Shown piece by piece: positions 37,676 through 50,458 of a stretch of 64,000 bases of DNA. Source of the stretch: Schizochytrium sp. TIO01 (taxonomy: Eukaryota > Sar > Bigyra > Thraustochytrida > Thraustochytriidae); contig SMSO01000014.1 of assembly GCA_004764695.1 (NCBI GenBank), positions 199,148 to 263,147 on the forward strand. The letters run 5' to 3'. Within the stretch, counting starts at the first letter, position 1; every line of letters starts with the position of its first letter. Made by a program: the position numbers and the translations under genes. The notes beneath the pieces are model-generated. The model was given only the letters and a program-made list of their open reading frames with translations. It was not told where the DNA came from and made no database searches.

Positions 37676-38063
37676 CTCACAAGGGCTTATGCGACTCCAG
37701 CCTCGCGGTTCAATTTTCCAAGATCAATGACACTTATTTTTTAAACTTATTAAGACAAACAAAGAAAACAGAGAAACTAAAAGTAAGAGTAGATTATCTC
37801 ACAAAGTAGCAAACGCTCGAACAAAAATTCCATCTACGGTCGCTCTCGCGCACAACTCTCAAAACTGGTTTCCCGATTATAACGTAATAAAAACTGCATA
37901 TTAGATATAGTCCTTAAGGCGACAAACATCGTTTCAATGCTTTGAGTAAAGTTGTTCCCTGGTAACACACTTCATCAATGCACTACTAGGTACATAGCTG
38001 ACCGCCCATATAATAGAAATTCATGACTCCCAGTACTAGGTAGGTAGGTACTACAATCGTCCT

Positions 38064-38508
38064 TTAAACGAAAGTAGCAACCAAACTGAGCAATGCCTGT
38101 ATTCCATACTTTTTAAATTCTAGAATGGTTCTGTGGAGCCTGTAGAGCTGCACCAAATGCAACGCCAGCTTCCCCTGCAAGACCAGCATTCCACAAATTC
38201 CTGGGTATATTTGCTGGACTTCCTGCGAATGCAAAGAACAAAAAGAGACACGCAGCATCGTAAACTTCGTTTTACGCTTGGCCTTCTTATTTGACTGTGT
38301 CGATGGAGCCGCACCAGGCATCACGAGAGGAAAACACTGAATCAAGGCACACCTCATTTCTGTGGTTGCGGCTACTTCGCAACATGATTTTCCGATAAAA
38401 ATCTCAGTTATCCAGAGCTTTATATTTGGTGCGTCGCCGGATGTTTTGTTATGGGCAAAGTCTAATCCAGGGCTGCTGAAGATTATTATTCTTACCCGAA
38501 CCTTACAA
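38064..38508 (-). pseudogene. Coding-like open stretch of about 148 codons, family unknown
   Basis: The minus strand is open from a TGA near 38510 to a TAA at 38064, with no ATG until codon about 51. It opens with VRIIIFSSPGLDFAHN and SGDAPNIKLWITEIFIGKS, which looks faintly like the start of a C2-type beta sandwich. It continues with a basic linker (NKKAKRKTKFTM) and helical text. A pyrimidine-rich TTTGTAAG just upstream could be a splice acceptor. One open frame of this length is expected by chance in a window this size, so support is weak. Confidence 0.25.
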
Positions 38509-40721
38509 AGTCAAAGGCAAAGAAATATGTATTAATAAAATATTTTGTTTCTTTCGCTCGACTCATTTGCTTTATTAACAGGTACTACCTGAATAGTAAC
38601 GATAGACTCTTTGAACTAAGCGATTCTCTGAGTCGGAGCTGCCCTAATAATGTTGGCAGTATCAGATGGAAGAACTAACCCGTCCCAGTTATTCATGCTA
38701 TGGAGGAGTTGTAAGTTTAGGCAACGGATGGAAGCTAGCACCACGAAATCCCTCGCTCGCGTTTCCTTTCTGTCACTTGGCTGCCTTGCGGAAGCTTCGC
38801 CCTGGCGGTCAGTTTACTCTACAACAGAACGGAGTTGTACATAGTAGGTATTGTACTACTCGGCATAACAGAAACTTAGGGCTTCACCAATCAGCAAACA
38901 GCAGTTAGACAGCATGTAAACAAGAGAATGATAAACCGTAGTTTAGCATAGTGCAAATGTCCTACTAATTAATTGGAATTTTATATTTGTTATTTGAATA
39001 ATCATGGATTACATAGGCAGTGCCTCGGCTAATGCGATATATCTCAGTTTTAATTTACGTCACCTACACGAGCGATACAGTTGTTCCCGTTATTGAAAAA
39101 AAAACAAAACAAAAAACTTTGTGACTTACACTGCTGTAACTAAGCGTGAAACGTTCTTGTCTCCAAAGATATATACATGGGGCCGGTGCTGAAGTAATTT
39201 GGCCTTGCCATTTTTGTTAACTTACTACATTTAAAGATGCAACAGACCTACTTGAAAAACAACCGACGAAACACCTATTGCAATATTATTAATCGAGGCT
39301 CAAGTTGTTCAAAATTCTACTCTCCAATGCCCAGATTTTCATGAATTTCAGGGTGGTCATATCCCGGAGCATACAGGATCTGAGCTCAAGATTTCAACTG
39401 TTGTTAGCTCTAATTTACGACAACTCGCTCCTGTATCAGTTGCAATGTAGCATCCACCCTTGGAAACTCGCTATTAAATTTTATACTCAACGGAGGGAGG
39501 AGGAGAAATGCGCACGCCAACCATTTTGGTCCCTCCCTCACTTTGTCGGGCCAACCATTCAGACGGGTAACCTCTACGCTTTAGAGGAATATTCTCTTGA
39601 ATCTAGCACGAGCGATGACCACGGCCCCGACGTCAGAAAGAAATCGCTATATATCCTGTGCGAGCGAGCGTTGAGGCCCTTTCATGATATATAATAAGTT
39701 TCCAGGCAGAGAAAGAGACCACACTCAGATTTTGGTGTCAACAACGAGAACTCGAACCACCAGTTGGCGACTCCAACTTCCTTTTCCTGTCACGGCAATG
39801 GAGATACTGCAGGTTGCAATGTTGCACCAGAATGCAGTCACAATAATGCGAGGCATGCATGCTGTGCTGGAGTGTGAGTAGCTGAGCAGTTGACAATCTT
39901 CAGCACGCCATGAATGACGCTTTAAAGACTTGAAAGTTGCGCTTGTGCAACGTTTGACAGCAGACCGACCAGTCATTTTAAGATTCTCTTAACAACAAAT
40001 GCTGAATTTCAAGTCGAGAGAGATTAGAAGAGAAAACGTGCCTGAAGAAGATGCACAAATGAAATTAAACGGCTCGTACGAAATCTTGGCTTTCTTATAT
40101 TCTGCCAGTCAAGCACCTGCTCAATATAGATCTTCTCTTTTGGTCTCTTTTAATAACAATTACAATCTCCAATTCCCGCTTCTTCTTCGTCCAGGTGGTG
40201 GTGGTACCAAGTAGCTTGATTGCACTGCATGCCAAAGCACGAAAGTGCAAACACAAGGATAAGTCTAAAGTTCTTGCTACTGTGTTCTGCCACTCCGACG
40301 AAGAAGCTCGTTTTTTTGCGCATTCACGACACCATCGATCTCTCTTGCCGACCTCGGCCTATGCGATTTCAGGCTCTAGCGTAGTGCTTTCTTTTGCTGG
40401 TAAAACTATTCATTTGAATCGAGATTGACGAGGGTTTTCAAGCCACTTTATACGCGGTACCTACCTACCTACCTACTTACCTCTTAATATTATTAAATAA
40501 AGACAAGCACAGATTAAACTCTTCGACTGATGTCGTACCTTCTCCTTCCTCTTCCATACTTCCTTTTATAATAAACCACCCAAGGCCGCACTTCGTTTAA
40601 ACGTGAAACAAATCATGAAAAGCACATTGAAAACCAAAACAAACAAACAAACAAACAAATCCTTCTTTTCTCAAGACTAATAAGAACCAACTTGAACAAA
40701 AACAAAGAAGCATATTAATAA

Positions 40722-40752
<31 letters not shown>

Positions 40753-42253
40753 AAGCGAGGACAGAGCTCTACGAAAAGAAAGGAAAGACGCCCTCCACTT
40801 CGCCTTTTCCCGTGCGGGCTCAAGCCGGTCCCTCGCTTCCTCAAAAGTCGCTCCAAGGGTCGTCCTTCAAACCGTCCACGGCCTCCCTCCGTGCGATCTT
40901 CTTCCGCCGCACCTCCAGGCCATTTTCTGCAAGCAAGTGCTCTATTCTATTCTGCCGGATTGACTCCAAACCAATTCTTCATTTAGTCTGCCTTTTATCT
41001 TCTTCGCCTTCAACTGCTTTTGCTCTAATAATAAGAGCTCCTCGAGGATCCTCGGGACAACTGACTTACAGACTTACAGACTTGCAGACTTGGCACAGCT
41101 TTGAGATCTGCCGGGAGGGAGGAGACGACGTCGCAGCCTCACGCAGCCCTCAGCTCTGCCAATTGGACCGAAGGGCGTGACAAAGGAATGGATGCAATGA
41201 ATGGACCAACACATCCTTACATCATTCATCAGTGAGGAGTCAAAGACATCGTTCCCGTTTTTTCTTTCTTTCTTTCTTTCTTTCTTTCTCTCTTTCTCTC
41301 TCATAAGAACTGACTGACAAGACCGGGCCGTGATGGCCTTTTATGCACTGTTTACTTTTATTTAGCCCTACCTTTTTTCTTTTTGCATTCATCTCTGGTA
41401 TACCTTTTTTCTTTTTCATTAAACGCTAATTTTCTTGTCTAAGTCTTGTCTCTCTTTTTCTAATTAAATAAGTAATGGCACCTCCCCTGTTAAAAGATTA
41501 ATCTAAAAGGTGTTTTTTTTATTTTAAGAGAGAGCTGGAATGATTGGCCCTTTTTTTAAATTAAGGAACACCCCCTTCGGTTCTATTTATTGACTTACTT
41601 CCTATTTCTTTCTGCCGTGTCTAGTCTCGTCTGATTTGTTTCAAAACAAAAATAGTTTGCTGTATACACCACACCCATGCGGCTTCCTCTCTTTTGTGTT
41701 TTAAGTGCACTTAAATAACTTTTATAACTTTAAAAAGGCAACATTTTACAAATGGATAGAACAGGTAGTTTCATCTGAAACAAATTGTTCAATAATCATG
41801 TATTTATTTTTATATGAAAACCTTTTGTGTTTTATTTTCAAAATCTCCAACTCTTTGATTGAAACAGAATAAGAAAAAGGAAATAAAAAGAGAGGAATGG
41901 GAAGAAGGAAGAAAGAATGAATGAAAGAATGAATGAAAGAAAAGGGGAAAACAGGCAAAAGTAATAAAGTTGGTAGTCCCTCCTTTTGTTTCTGCTTCAA
42001 GACCGAGATCGAGGACGGTTCAGACATTGGGCATGTATCTACTATTTAACTTTTCTATTCTCTCTTTTCGTCTCTTTTTTTTTTTTCTTTCCCTCTCCAG
42101 AAAGATTTTATTTATTTTCGCTGTTGAGCCAATGAGATGATAACCCTGACTCAGCCTCCCTCTCTTAGTAAGTACAGCAAAGCCGCCCCAATCTTAAAGA
42201 TTCCAGGATATTGCCCAAACGCCATTCCGAAACTTTCTGTTTTCAACGAGAGG
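38509..42253. other. Spacer with scattered open frames and several repeats
   Basis: Plus-strand frames at 39305-39694 (129 codons from TTG) and 40195-40428 (77 codons) have fairly protein-like text but no recognisable domain, ATG-led start or conserved neighbour. Repeats include ACCT units near 40457-40475, CAAA units (40637-40660), AAG units (40723-40755) and TTTC units near 41262-41291. I do not call a gene here. Confidence 0.4.
40723..40755. repeat. AAG trinucleotide repeat
   Basis: About eleven AAG units. Confidence 0.8.

Positions 42254-42321
<68 letters not shown>
42254..42321. repeat. GATT tetranucleotide repeat (about 17 units)
   Basis: About 68 bases of perfect (GATT)n, giving an INQS-type periodic frame on the minus strand. 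Confidence 0.9.
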
Positions 42322-42838
42322 CTACACAACCAGAATCTAGCACTCAGCCAGGTACTCCTTCTCATATCAACTCCGTGTATTAGAGTTCGCATGAGACAAT
42401 TTCTAGTGCCAACACTACTAAGAACTCTAACACGTACCCGCTGCTGAAAACTTGTGCACGAGGCCAACAGTGGGGGCTCTGAGCTTTTGCAAACTAAAGG
42501 GGAGTGTCGTTATGGTGACAGGCTAGAGCTATACGAGGAAAAGTAGAATGCGAAAGTTCTTTCGTCGCTTCTCGGATACGCAAAAGGTCTTGAAAGGTGC
42601 TTCCAAGAGGACCGACTGAATTTGCCTCCTACGAGCTGGCATGATGGGTTTAACGGGCCCTCCTTTCAACGTGAGAGTCATTCCATCCTACCATGTTATC
42701 AGCAACCTATTCTCCTGCCTCCCATGAAACATATGCTTCGTGGTAGCCTTTCTGGATTAAACTGCGTAATAGCCTCAGCTAAAACTCGCAATTCGCACTC
42801 GTCTCGAATCAACAGCTCAGCCAGAAACATTCATGGAG

Positions 42839-43188
42839 CTACACCTTTAAGTCGCAAAAGCGTTTTACGCAGACTGTGTACCTTTTAAAGGCCATCTCAA
42901 AATAGTATGCTGCATGTAACGCCCAATTAATTAGCACGTCCTCCAGATAACAAGAAAGAGTTGGAACCTTGGAGCTCAATGTCTCATCAGCGTATGCTCT
43001 ATTCAGAAGCTCGACGACACAGTTGCTTTGAAACTTAGAATGTACTACCATTGTAGTTTGTTTTTCGAGTACAAAGTAGATTTCGTCTACCCGGGAGTCA
43101 CACTTAAATAACTCATTCCTCGCAACGGTCAAGCGAATTATGTCTTTTACCTCTCTACTAAGTATAAGTGAGTGCCTCTCTAGTCTTT
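42839..43188 (-). pseudogene. Coding-like stretch of about 116 codons, family unknown
   Basis: The minus strand is open from a TAA near 43190 to a TAG at 42839. The text is protein-like (VKDIIRLTVARNELFKC, NCVVELLNRAYADETL, LSCYLEDVLINWALHAAYYF) with little repetition. There is no ATG at the upstream end, so it would have to be an exon or a truncated relic. No family recognised. Confidence 0.25.
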
Positions 43189-43189
43189 A

Positions 43190-46100
43190 TATGGACATGG
43201 TATCACTTCCAATATTGTGTGCAACACTAACGCTTGTCCCAAAGAAAGATTCTGACCACGTGGAGACTGATTGTTAATTTGAGAGTCATGAGCGATTCAG
43301 CTTAACCTTCGTGTAGGCTGCTTTACATTGCACAAACAAATCAACATTCTGAGCAGTTATGTAAAGAGGAGTCATTGTCATCATCTTTGAGGAAGTCTAC
43401 AGGGTATGATGGAGAGTGAATCGTCAGCCTTTCAGCAGCACAGAAACACGGTTTACCAAATGGAACAACGCAAGAGACCTTATGTGCAATTGATTGCAAA
43501 AGTTAGCGTTACAAGCGAAAGACAACTTTTTCAGAGAACCACTAAAGCTCAGGCGTCAGCGTTTTCATTTTTTTCATAAATCACATCATGATGCCAATGT
43601 GAACGCGCCAAAGAAAAACCCATAGGTAAACTGTTGCTACAGCTCTACAGCTCTATAGCTCTTTTGCGTGCTCAACCCAGCCCACCAAACTGAAATCGTA
43701 ACTTTACTCTTTAACTCAAACTCCTCTTTTAAAGGTTCGGTTGAATTCTACTCTCCAATAGAAGGAATGAGTTCCTCAATCATGGACACCCTCGCTCAAT
43801 TTTAAGTGTTGATTAAATTCTGATTTGAAATAAAAGACCACCTCCTCCTCCTCGCAGTCCCGCTTCCGATGGCCCATCAAAACTTTACACCTGCGCAGCT
43901 AAGCTCTTTCCGGCCGAAGAGAAATGCATCCACCACAGAGAACAGATTTCATACTTTGAACCCTAACGTTTTACCTTTATGTTCCTACATGCTGCTGCAC
44001 TTACTTGAACGAGCTATAGATGATTCAGACATGGTGTCCCAGCCTCGGCAACGCTTCTTCAAATTGTTTTGATCTGTTCTTCTGCAGGCGAGGGGCTTGA
44101 ACAACCTAGTCTTCATACAACCTACGCTGCTTCGAAACATTGTAACGAGCAGGCCAATCCTCAATGCATATTAACAAAAACATACGGAGCTTTCACCCGC
44201 TCTTCCATGGCCATACATAGTGCCCAAATCAGGCGGAGAGGAGGTAAAGTCCAAGAATCTGAGCGCGTGAGTGTCTGTCTGTCTACAAGTGGGTACCGAG
44301 GTGCATACACTTTTTAACCTTTTGCAGAGATAAGAGTGGCATTTTAAGTCTATTTCCTTTATATTAAAAATATTTTTTTAATTTCAATTTTTAAAGAGCA
44401 CGACTGAGATTCCCAGTTCTTTAATATGGCCAACATCCTGATGAGAACGAACAAGGTCGAAGACGCGAAATTCTCTTTATTGAATGGCCAAAAATCTTAC
44501 TAAATATGGTTCTTAAGTTTACTTTTTTTCTAAGTAGATATTTATACCTTGAGAGTTCTAGGTTTTTATTTTACATGTTCAACCATGTCATCAACAGTAC
44601 CATGCTAAATTTGTAGAACTTTAACACCGCACCTTGCTAAAAATATAACATGAGTGATTTGAGTAAATCTCAGGATTCTGCCTACGAATGGAAAAGAAAA
44701 AAAAAACGATTAACACTATCAATTCAAATCCTCTGCTATGAGAAACAATTTTATTTTTAAAAAATATCATCAATAAGGCAACTCGTTCAAGCAGATGCAT
44801 GATTGGCTTACGTATTCTACTGCAAAGAAAATGTAGTCTTTTCTATGCAACTCGATAGTACTGCACCAGTTCTTTACCTTTTGGAAAGTACCTTTCCCTC
44901 GATCTAATTGACTTTGCTAATTAAATCTTCCGTAATAGGCTTTTGCTTGTACTACACTATAAAGCTTTGCTTCCCACAAGAGCATAAACAATTGATCCCT
45001 TTGCTTTAATATAATTAGGAAATCCAGTCTCATTTGGCATTACCAATCTCGACATTTTCCAAATGTTTTTTCTTTAATAATATAAAAATTAAGTATAAAT
45101 CTTGCTGAAGGCTATGCCATAAATAATATAATTTGTAAAAGTTGTACTTTCACCACTGACAACTGCGTGTACAACAGTAATCATGAAATGGAGTGGAAAC
45201 AAGCCTTGGCATAACACTCCAGCAAAAGGAAATGTCCCTTTAAAACAAAGTACTGAGGTGAATAATAATCTCAGCCTAGTTCACCTTTTTGATGCAAGAA
45301 AATTCCTGGTGACGCTTGTGGCAACCAGCGTACTGTTTCTTTGTAATACTAAGACTGGATAACTAATAGATAATACATGCTGATCATTTGCTGTAGAATT
45401 GTTGCAACACGAACATGCTTAACAATAAAACTGTTCCGTCAAGTTTGGAAAGAATTTCAATATAATTCAAACCCCCCGATACAATCAATGTGCACCTCTT
45501 CCCTTACTGAGCATCTTTCTATTTTCTTGAATGTGATTTTAGCAGAAGGAAGCACCTACCTAGTACCTCGGTCCAGTAAGGTTTCTCCCTTTGGACATAA
45601 ACCGCGAATTTCTTGGCGTCATCGCAATTAGAAAGGCTGCGCTTCCAACTCTTCATTTGAATTTGAACTAGTAGAACAGAGCTCCAGCGCAAGCTTTGCC
45701 TACTAGAATACTACAAGTTTTTGAGAGATGATTTGCAAGCCTAACCCTCCAGGGACGATGTTTTGCATTGAAGTCATTCCTAGCCTGCCTGTCTTGAATT
45801 TTCAATGGGCCTCTTACACAACCAGATCAGATCCTCAAGCAAGCAAGCAAGCAAGCAAGCAAGAGTCCAGTAGCTCAAGCTATAATTCGCAGCTGCAAGA
45901 CCATTGTAGTTGCGTGAGTAGTTTGATTCAGCGTCAAATCAGTTGAGATGATTTCATCATTTTCCGAGCCCTCGGCAAACGCAAGAAGAGCTTCTGTAGA
46001 GCCTTTTCCTCAGCCACCTCGCCATACTCCAGCCATCGATGGTGATTGATCACGCATGATGCATCGCCATAATCAGTCGCGTCACAACTCCATCAACTTC

Positions 46101-48295
46101 ACGCGGCACAGCCTCCTCAGTCCCCCTCTAAGCATTCCAAGGTCTCCGGACCAGTCAGTGGTAATGCTAAGTTACTGCAAAAAGGGTTGTTCTTCCTAAA
46201 GCGTGGACGGACCAATTTGTATTTGGTTTTTTTCCAGCTAGATCCGCCTGTTCTGTCTTCAACCAACAATGGCAATCAGCCATTCCCAGCTTCTCTTTTC
46301 AGGTAAAGTTCCTACTCGCCACTCTTCCCGGCGTCTGACGCGCCACTAGCACCAACAGTGGCAGACAAGAAAGAGGTCAAATAGGCCTAATCATCACACT
46401 TGATGTCAGCACCGGCGGCTCCAAAACCATCATGATAACGCCGACTACGATGGTAGCGAGCTTTTAGTATCTGCCCTATTTGACTATTTCATCCATTGTT
46501 GATCCGCACGTGGCAGCTGACAACGGTGAGAAATGGTGCTGCCACACTTCGCCAACTAGACATAGAGACAGGCAGGCAGAAAAGGCAGCACGTGCCGACC
46601 TACGCAAGTGCTACGCAAGTGCTACGCAAGTGCTGTTTCTGTGTGCGTGTGCTGCAGGTCCATGAGCATCTTCCTTTCAACTCTCTCGCGTGCAGCTCAA
46701 ACAACTCAGACGCATACTGCTTACTAGGTGCGTTTCGCTCGTGCGCGACTTTTAAATGAGGCGGACTTCTTCATGAACGTTGGCTTCGCTTCGACCTGCA
46801 CTTCGAGTCGAGGTTATCCCGTTATCCCGACGTCCCTCTTTTAGCCTTGTCTTGCAAGGATTTAGCACAGTAGGCGAAAGGTACAATGATACTAACCTGA
46901 ACTGAGAGGCGCAGTGGTCATCGTAAAACATTCGAACGTTTCTCAGTTCTGTCTGTGCCACCATTGCGTACTGTCATCTCGGTTTCTCCACGCTAATACA
47001 TATTTATGATCTAGAAAAAAGTGCACTTTGGAGCTTATGCACTTAATCATATAAAAAGCTATCAAGATGGTACGCACCACCAATCGTAGCACCAGAGACA
47101 GTGACTGCTACGGCGAAAACTCACCCACTGCCTATCATATATAGACGTCCGCAATTGCCAACATCATCAGCAAAATCGTTGAACAGAACTCCTCTACAGC
47201 TGACAGGACAGATCGCAATCAGCTGGCAAATGCAGCTACGGTAGGTACATTATGTATGCTCTTCTTTCCTCTTTTTCTTTTTTTTCTTCCCTATAATTAA
47301 AACTTTATACTTCATTTTAAAATTAAAATTAAAATATTTTTATTATAAAAACCCTTTATCAGTAGTAGCACTCACTATCTTGATCTTTTATCTCCATCTC
47401 AAATATTCGACCCTCGTTCCTTTTAATACTCGCACAAGCGCAAAACAGCAAAATAAACACCTCTTCTACGTATCGTAATTAAATTACACCCCCCTATTTC
47501 ATCTCACCATTGCTGATGATTGATTTTGCTCTTTTGGAAATAAAATATGCTCCTCAAAGCAAAATGGTTCATTCACTCATCCAGCAAGCCAAGCCCTTGT
47601 CGACATTGACCTATACCCCATCTAGCGCCCCTAACACTGCTTCTTCCTGAAGGAACACTCACACTCCACTCGCGCTCACTTTGAAGTTAAAAGGAAAAGC
47701 TTCCGTTTCTTCATCTCTCTGATTACAAAAGTACCGAATAAGTTTGATCGCTCGCCTTCTTTAAAGCTTGCTTTCCTGTTAGCGTGACCTGGCTCAACTC
47801 TTTTACGCTGTTCGTGTGCTTCCAGGTGCACCCTACGCAGTAGATCCAACAGGAGCCACGGTTTTCAGCCATCAGCCGACGGTTTGCAGAATAAACAATA
47901 AATAAAACCTAGGTTTCCTTCGAAGTTCTCGACCATTACTCGCCCAATCTTTCCTTTCGTGCGATTTCTTGCTTTCTCTCCAAGCCTCCCAGCAGCCAGT
48001 TCTGTTCTTTGCTCGCTCGTTCACTAAGTAAGTCAATCAGTCACTCAGTCAACCTTTCTTTCCCTATGATACAAAATAATAAACAATATTAAAAAATTAT
48101 TTAAAAAACAATGATTTAGAGATACTCGCCCGCTTTCTCCTATTCGCTCGACACGATGGACGCCTCTTCGAGCGAAAGGCGCCTCTCATGCGGACCGAGT
48201 TGGCTCTGCTGCTTCTCCGCCGACGATCTGTCCTGCGATAAATGAATGAATGAAATAAAGGCAAATAAATGGACATACATATATGCATACATACA
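43190..48295. other. Non-coding spacer
   Basis: No supported gene. A 67-codon frame with a true ATG (43869-44072) is followed by a pyrimidine-rich CTGCAG acceptor-like site at about 44089, but no exon partner is evident. CAAG units lie at 45836-45863, and three CTACGCAAGTG copies at about 46599-46631. Confidence 0.4.
45836..45863. repeat. CAAG tetranucleotide repeat
   Basis: About seven CAAG units. Confidence 0.8.
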
Positions 48296-48325
48296 GATAG
48301 ACAGACAGACAGACAGACAGACAGC
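48296..48325. repeat. CAGA tetranucleotide repeat
   Basis: About seven GACA units preceded by ATAC units. Confidence 0.8.
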
Positions 48326-48589
48326 ATCTTAATGAAGGGGCCGATTGATAATAAATAAATCAACAAATAAATAAGATGAATGAACCCTGTCGCCAGAAAA
48401 GCCAACCAACGCTGCTTCGGCTTGAAGATACAGAGGCTGAGAGACAGAGAGAGAGATACACCCACCTTTGGTAAGGGAGGCACCGTCGCCATCGCTCGAC
48501 CCGCCTCGAGCCATGGAAGCATCGTGATTGATCTCCAGTAAATAGCACGCCGGATCACCGTCCGCGGGCAGATCAGATCTGCCCTTTGA

Positions 48590-48621
48590 ATGTATGTATG
48601 TATGTATGTATGTTTGTTTGT
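48590..48621. repeat. GTAT/GTTT tetranucleotide repeat
   Basis: Five GTAT units pass into GTTT units. Confidence 0.8.
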
Positions 48622-48820
48622 AGGTAATATATGTGAGTGTGTGTTGCGAATGTGTCAGAAAGAACGAAGAAAGAAGGTTCATGAAATCGAAGCCGCGCGA
48701 GCGACAGAGATCGATGGATCGTCAAGAAGAATGGTCCTTCAGATATGCTGTCAATGGTTTTCTCTATTCTTTATGAATTAAATTAATAAACTCTCGTTTG
48801 ATGTATTTATTATGGATCTA

Positions 48821-48890
48821 TGTTTGTTTGTTTGTTTGTTTGTTTGTTTGTTTGTTTGTTTGTTTGTTTGTTTGTTTGTTTGTTTGTTTT
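48821..48890. repeat. TTTG microsatellite (about 17 units)
   Basis: A perfect (TTTG)n of about 70 bases. It is complementary in sense to the CAAA tract 1.5 kb downstream, so a transcript across both could fold on itself. Confidence 0.95.
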
Positions 48891-49532
48891 GCCTGCAATG
48901 GTCTCTGCAGTGCGTTCTGTTCCTCCACGATATGGCAGCGTCGTCGAAAGCGTTGCAAAGCTGGAGTGGCGGACCGTCCCTAACTGCGGACTCGCCGCTG
49001 CCCGTGAACAAGAGCACAGCACTCTTTGCTATGGAAAGCAGCAGAGCATCGGCGGCGCTATCTATAGCTAGCTATGTATGTCCTTCAGAATCCTCTCATT
49101 GTCTTTTTAATGTAAATTCAAGTAAAGTTGAGAAGTTTTGCACGTCGGTTTTCTTATGGGCACTTTTATTTTTTGTTTACTTTCTTTTTTTGTCTACGGT
49201 CTTTTTTTAATTAAATTGTTTTTAACTATTACTACTATTATTTTTATTATGAAGTTTTCTTCATCTAAATTCTGTTTTGTATATCTGGAACGAGCACATA
49301 GAGCGATGGAAAAGACTTCGTGGCCTTCATTTTCGATTTTTTGCGACAAATCTATTTAGTGCACTTTGTTTGATGTGGAATTTTTTTCATTCATTTAAAT
49401 TGAAAATTTAATTAATTGTATGAGGTGACTTTCCTCTGTGCTGTTTACAATGTACCTTTCACTTTTAATTATTTTAACTTTTAAAAATAGTACTAGTAAT
49501 AATTATTCATCACCTTCTATTTCTTTTTAAGT

Positions 49533-49600
49533 AGAGTAAAAAGTAAAATGAAATATAAAATGAAAATATTCACCTTTTCATTTTTACCTTTTGCTTTTTA
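49533..49600. repeat. AT-rich imperfect inverted repeat
   Basis: A left arm of A-rich text containing AAAGTAAAATGAAA and AAAATGAAAA faces a right arm beginning TTTTCATTTTTACC, with a loop of about eight bases (TATTCACC). The arms are roughly 30 bases with mismatches. It could be a hairpin RNA or simply low-complexity symmetry. Confidence 0.4.
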
Positions 49601-50345
49601 CTTTACTTTATTTTTTATTTTATCCGAACTCACACCCAATTGGTTCGAAATATTACTACCATCTTTTGATCATTGAAAAGCTAGCTCGGTCGTACTGCTG
49701 CGTCTCTATTTGTTTTACTGTTGATCTTTTTACTAACTAATTGGTTGCGAGGCTCTTTTAGCGCGCAGTGGTGATGGCTGTTGTTCCCGCGACGCCTTTC
49801 TTTTGACCGCTTCCTCTAATTTCCATTTGACTCTTTGGCAGTGATGGGAGTCCTAAGATCCATTTCTTTTTTGCAAGGGTTTGCTATTCTTTCCTCTCTT
49901 CGAAGTTGCTTTCGCGCTTTAGACAGATCCTTTTATTCAGAAAGGCGTCAAGCTGTTCTGTTCTGTTATGTTATGTTCTCCCTGGTGCCTCCATTGACTG
50001 GGCTTGCGCCTAAATATCGAAAGATATCGGAGTAGCTCGTAGAGAGACGAGACACGCAGCATCGCGAAAGCCTTCGTTTTGCTTCAAGTCTCGTCGATCT
50101 TTCCTGAGGTTTCCAGCGTATTCCCCGCGGCTTCCATCCAGCGCCCGAAAGAAGAAGATCGACCACCGGCGATCCCCAGTTTCGATTCCTTAGCACTTGC
50201 CATAGAACGCACGTAGTGAATGAATGAATGAATGAAATCACTCAATGAATGAAATCACTCAATGAATGAGTGAATGAATGAATGACAAAGTAACCCACTC
50301 ACTCGCTCCCTCAGGGCTGTTTCCAAGTGGGCTTTTGGCAATCAT

Positions 50346-50458
50346 CAAACAAACAAACAAACAAACAAACAAACAAACAAACAAACAAACAAACAAACAA
50401 ACAAACAAACAAACAAACAAACAAACAAACAAACAAACAAACAAACAAACAAACAAAC
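50346..50458. repeat. CAAA microsatellite (about 28 units)
   Basis: A perfect (CAAA)n of about 113 bases, preceded at 50219-50283 by AATG units that include a 17-base tandem unit. Periodic frames across it are artefacts. Confidence 0.95.

Noticed and set aside
48798-49210. Frames reading FVCLFVCL near the TTTG array and their mirror near the CAAA array
   Set aside because: Periodic translation of four-base repeats; no domain beyond the array.
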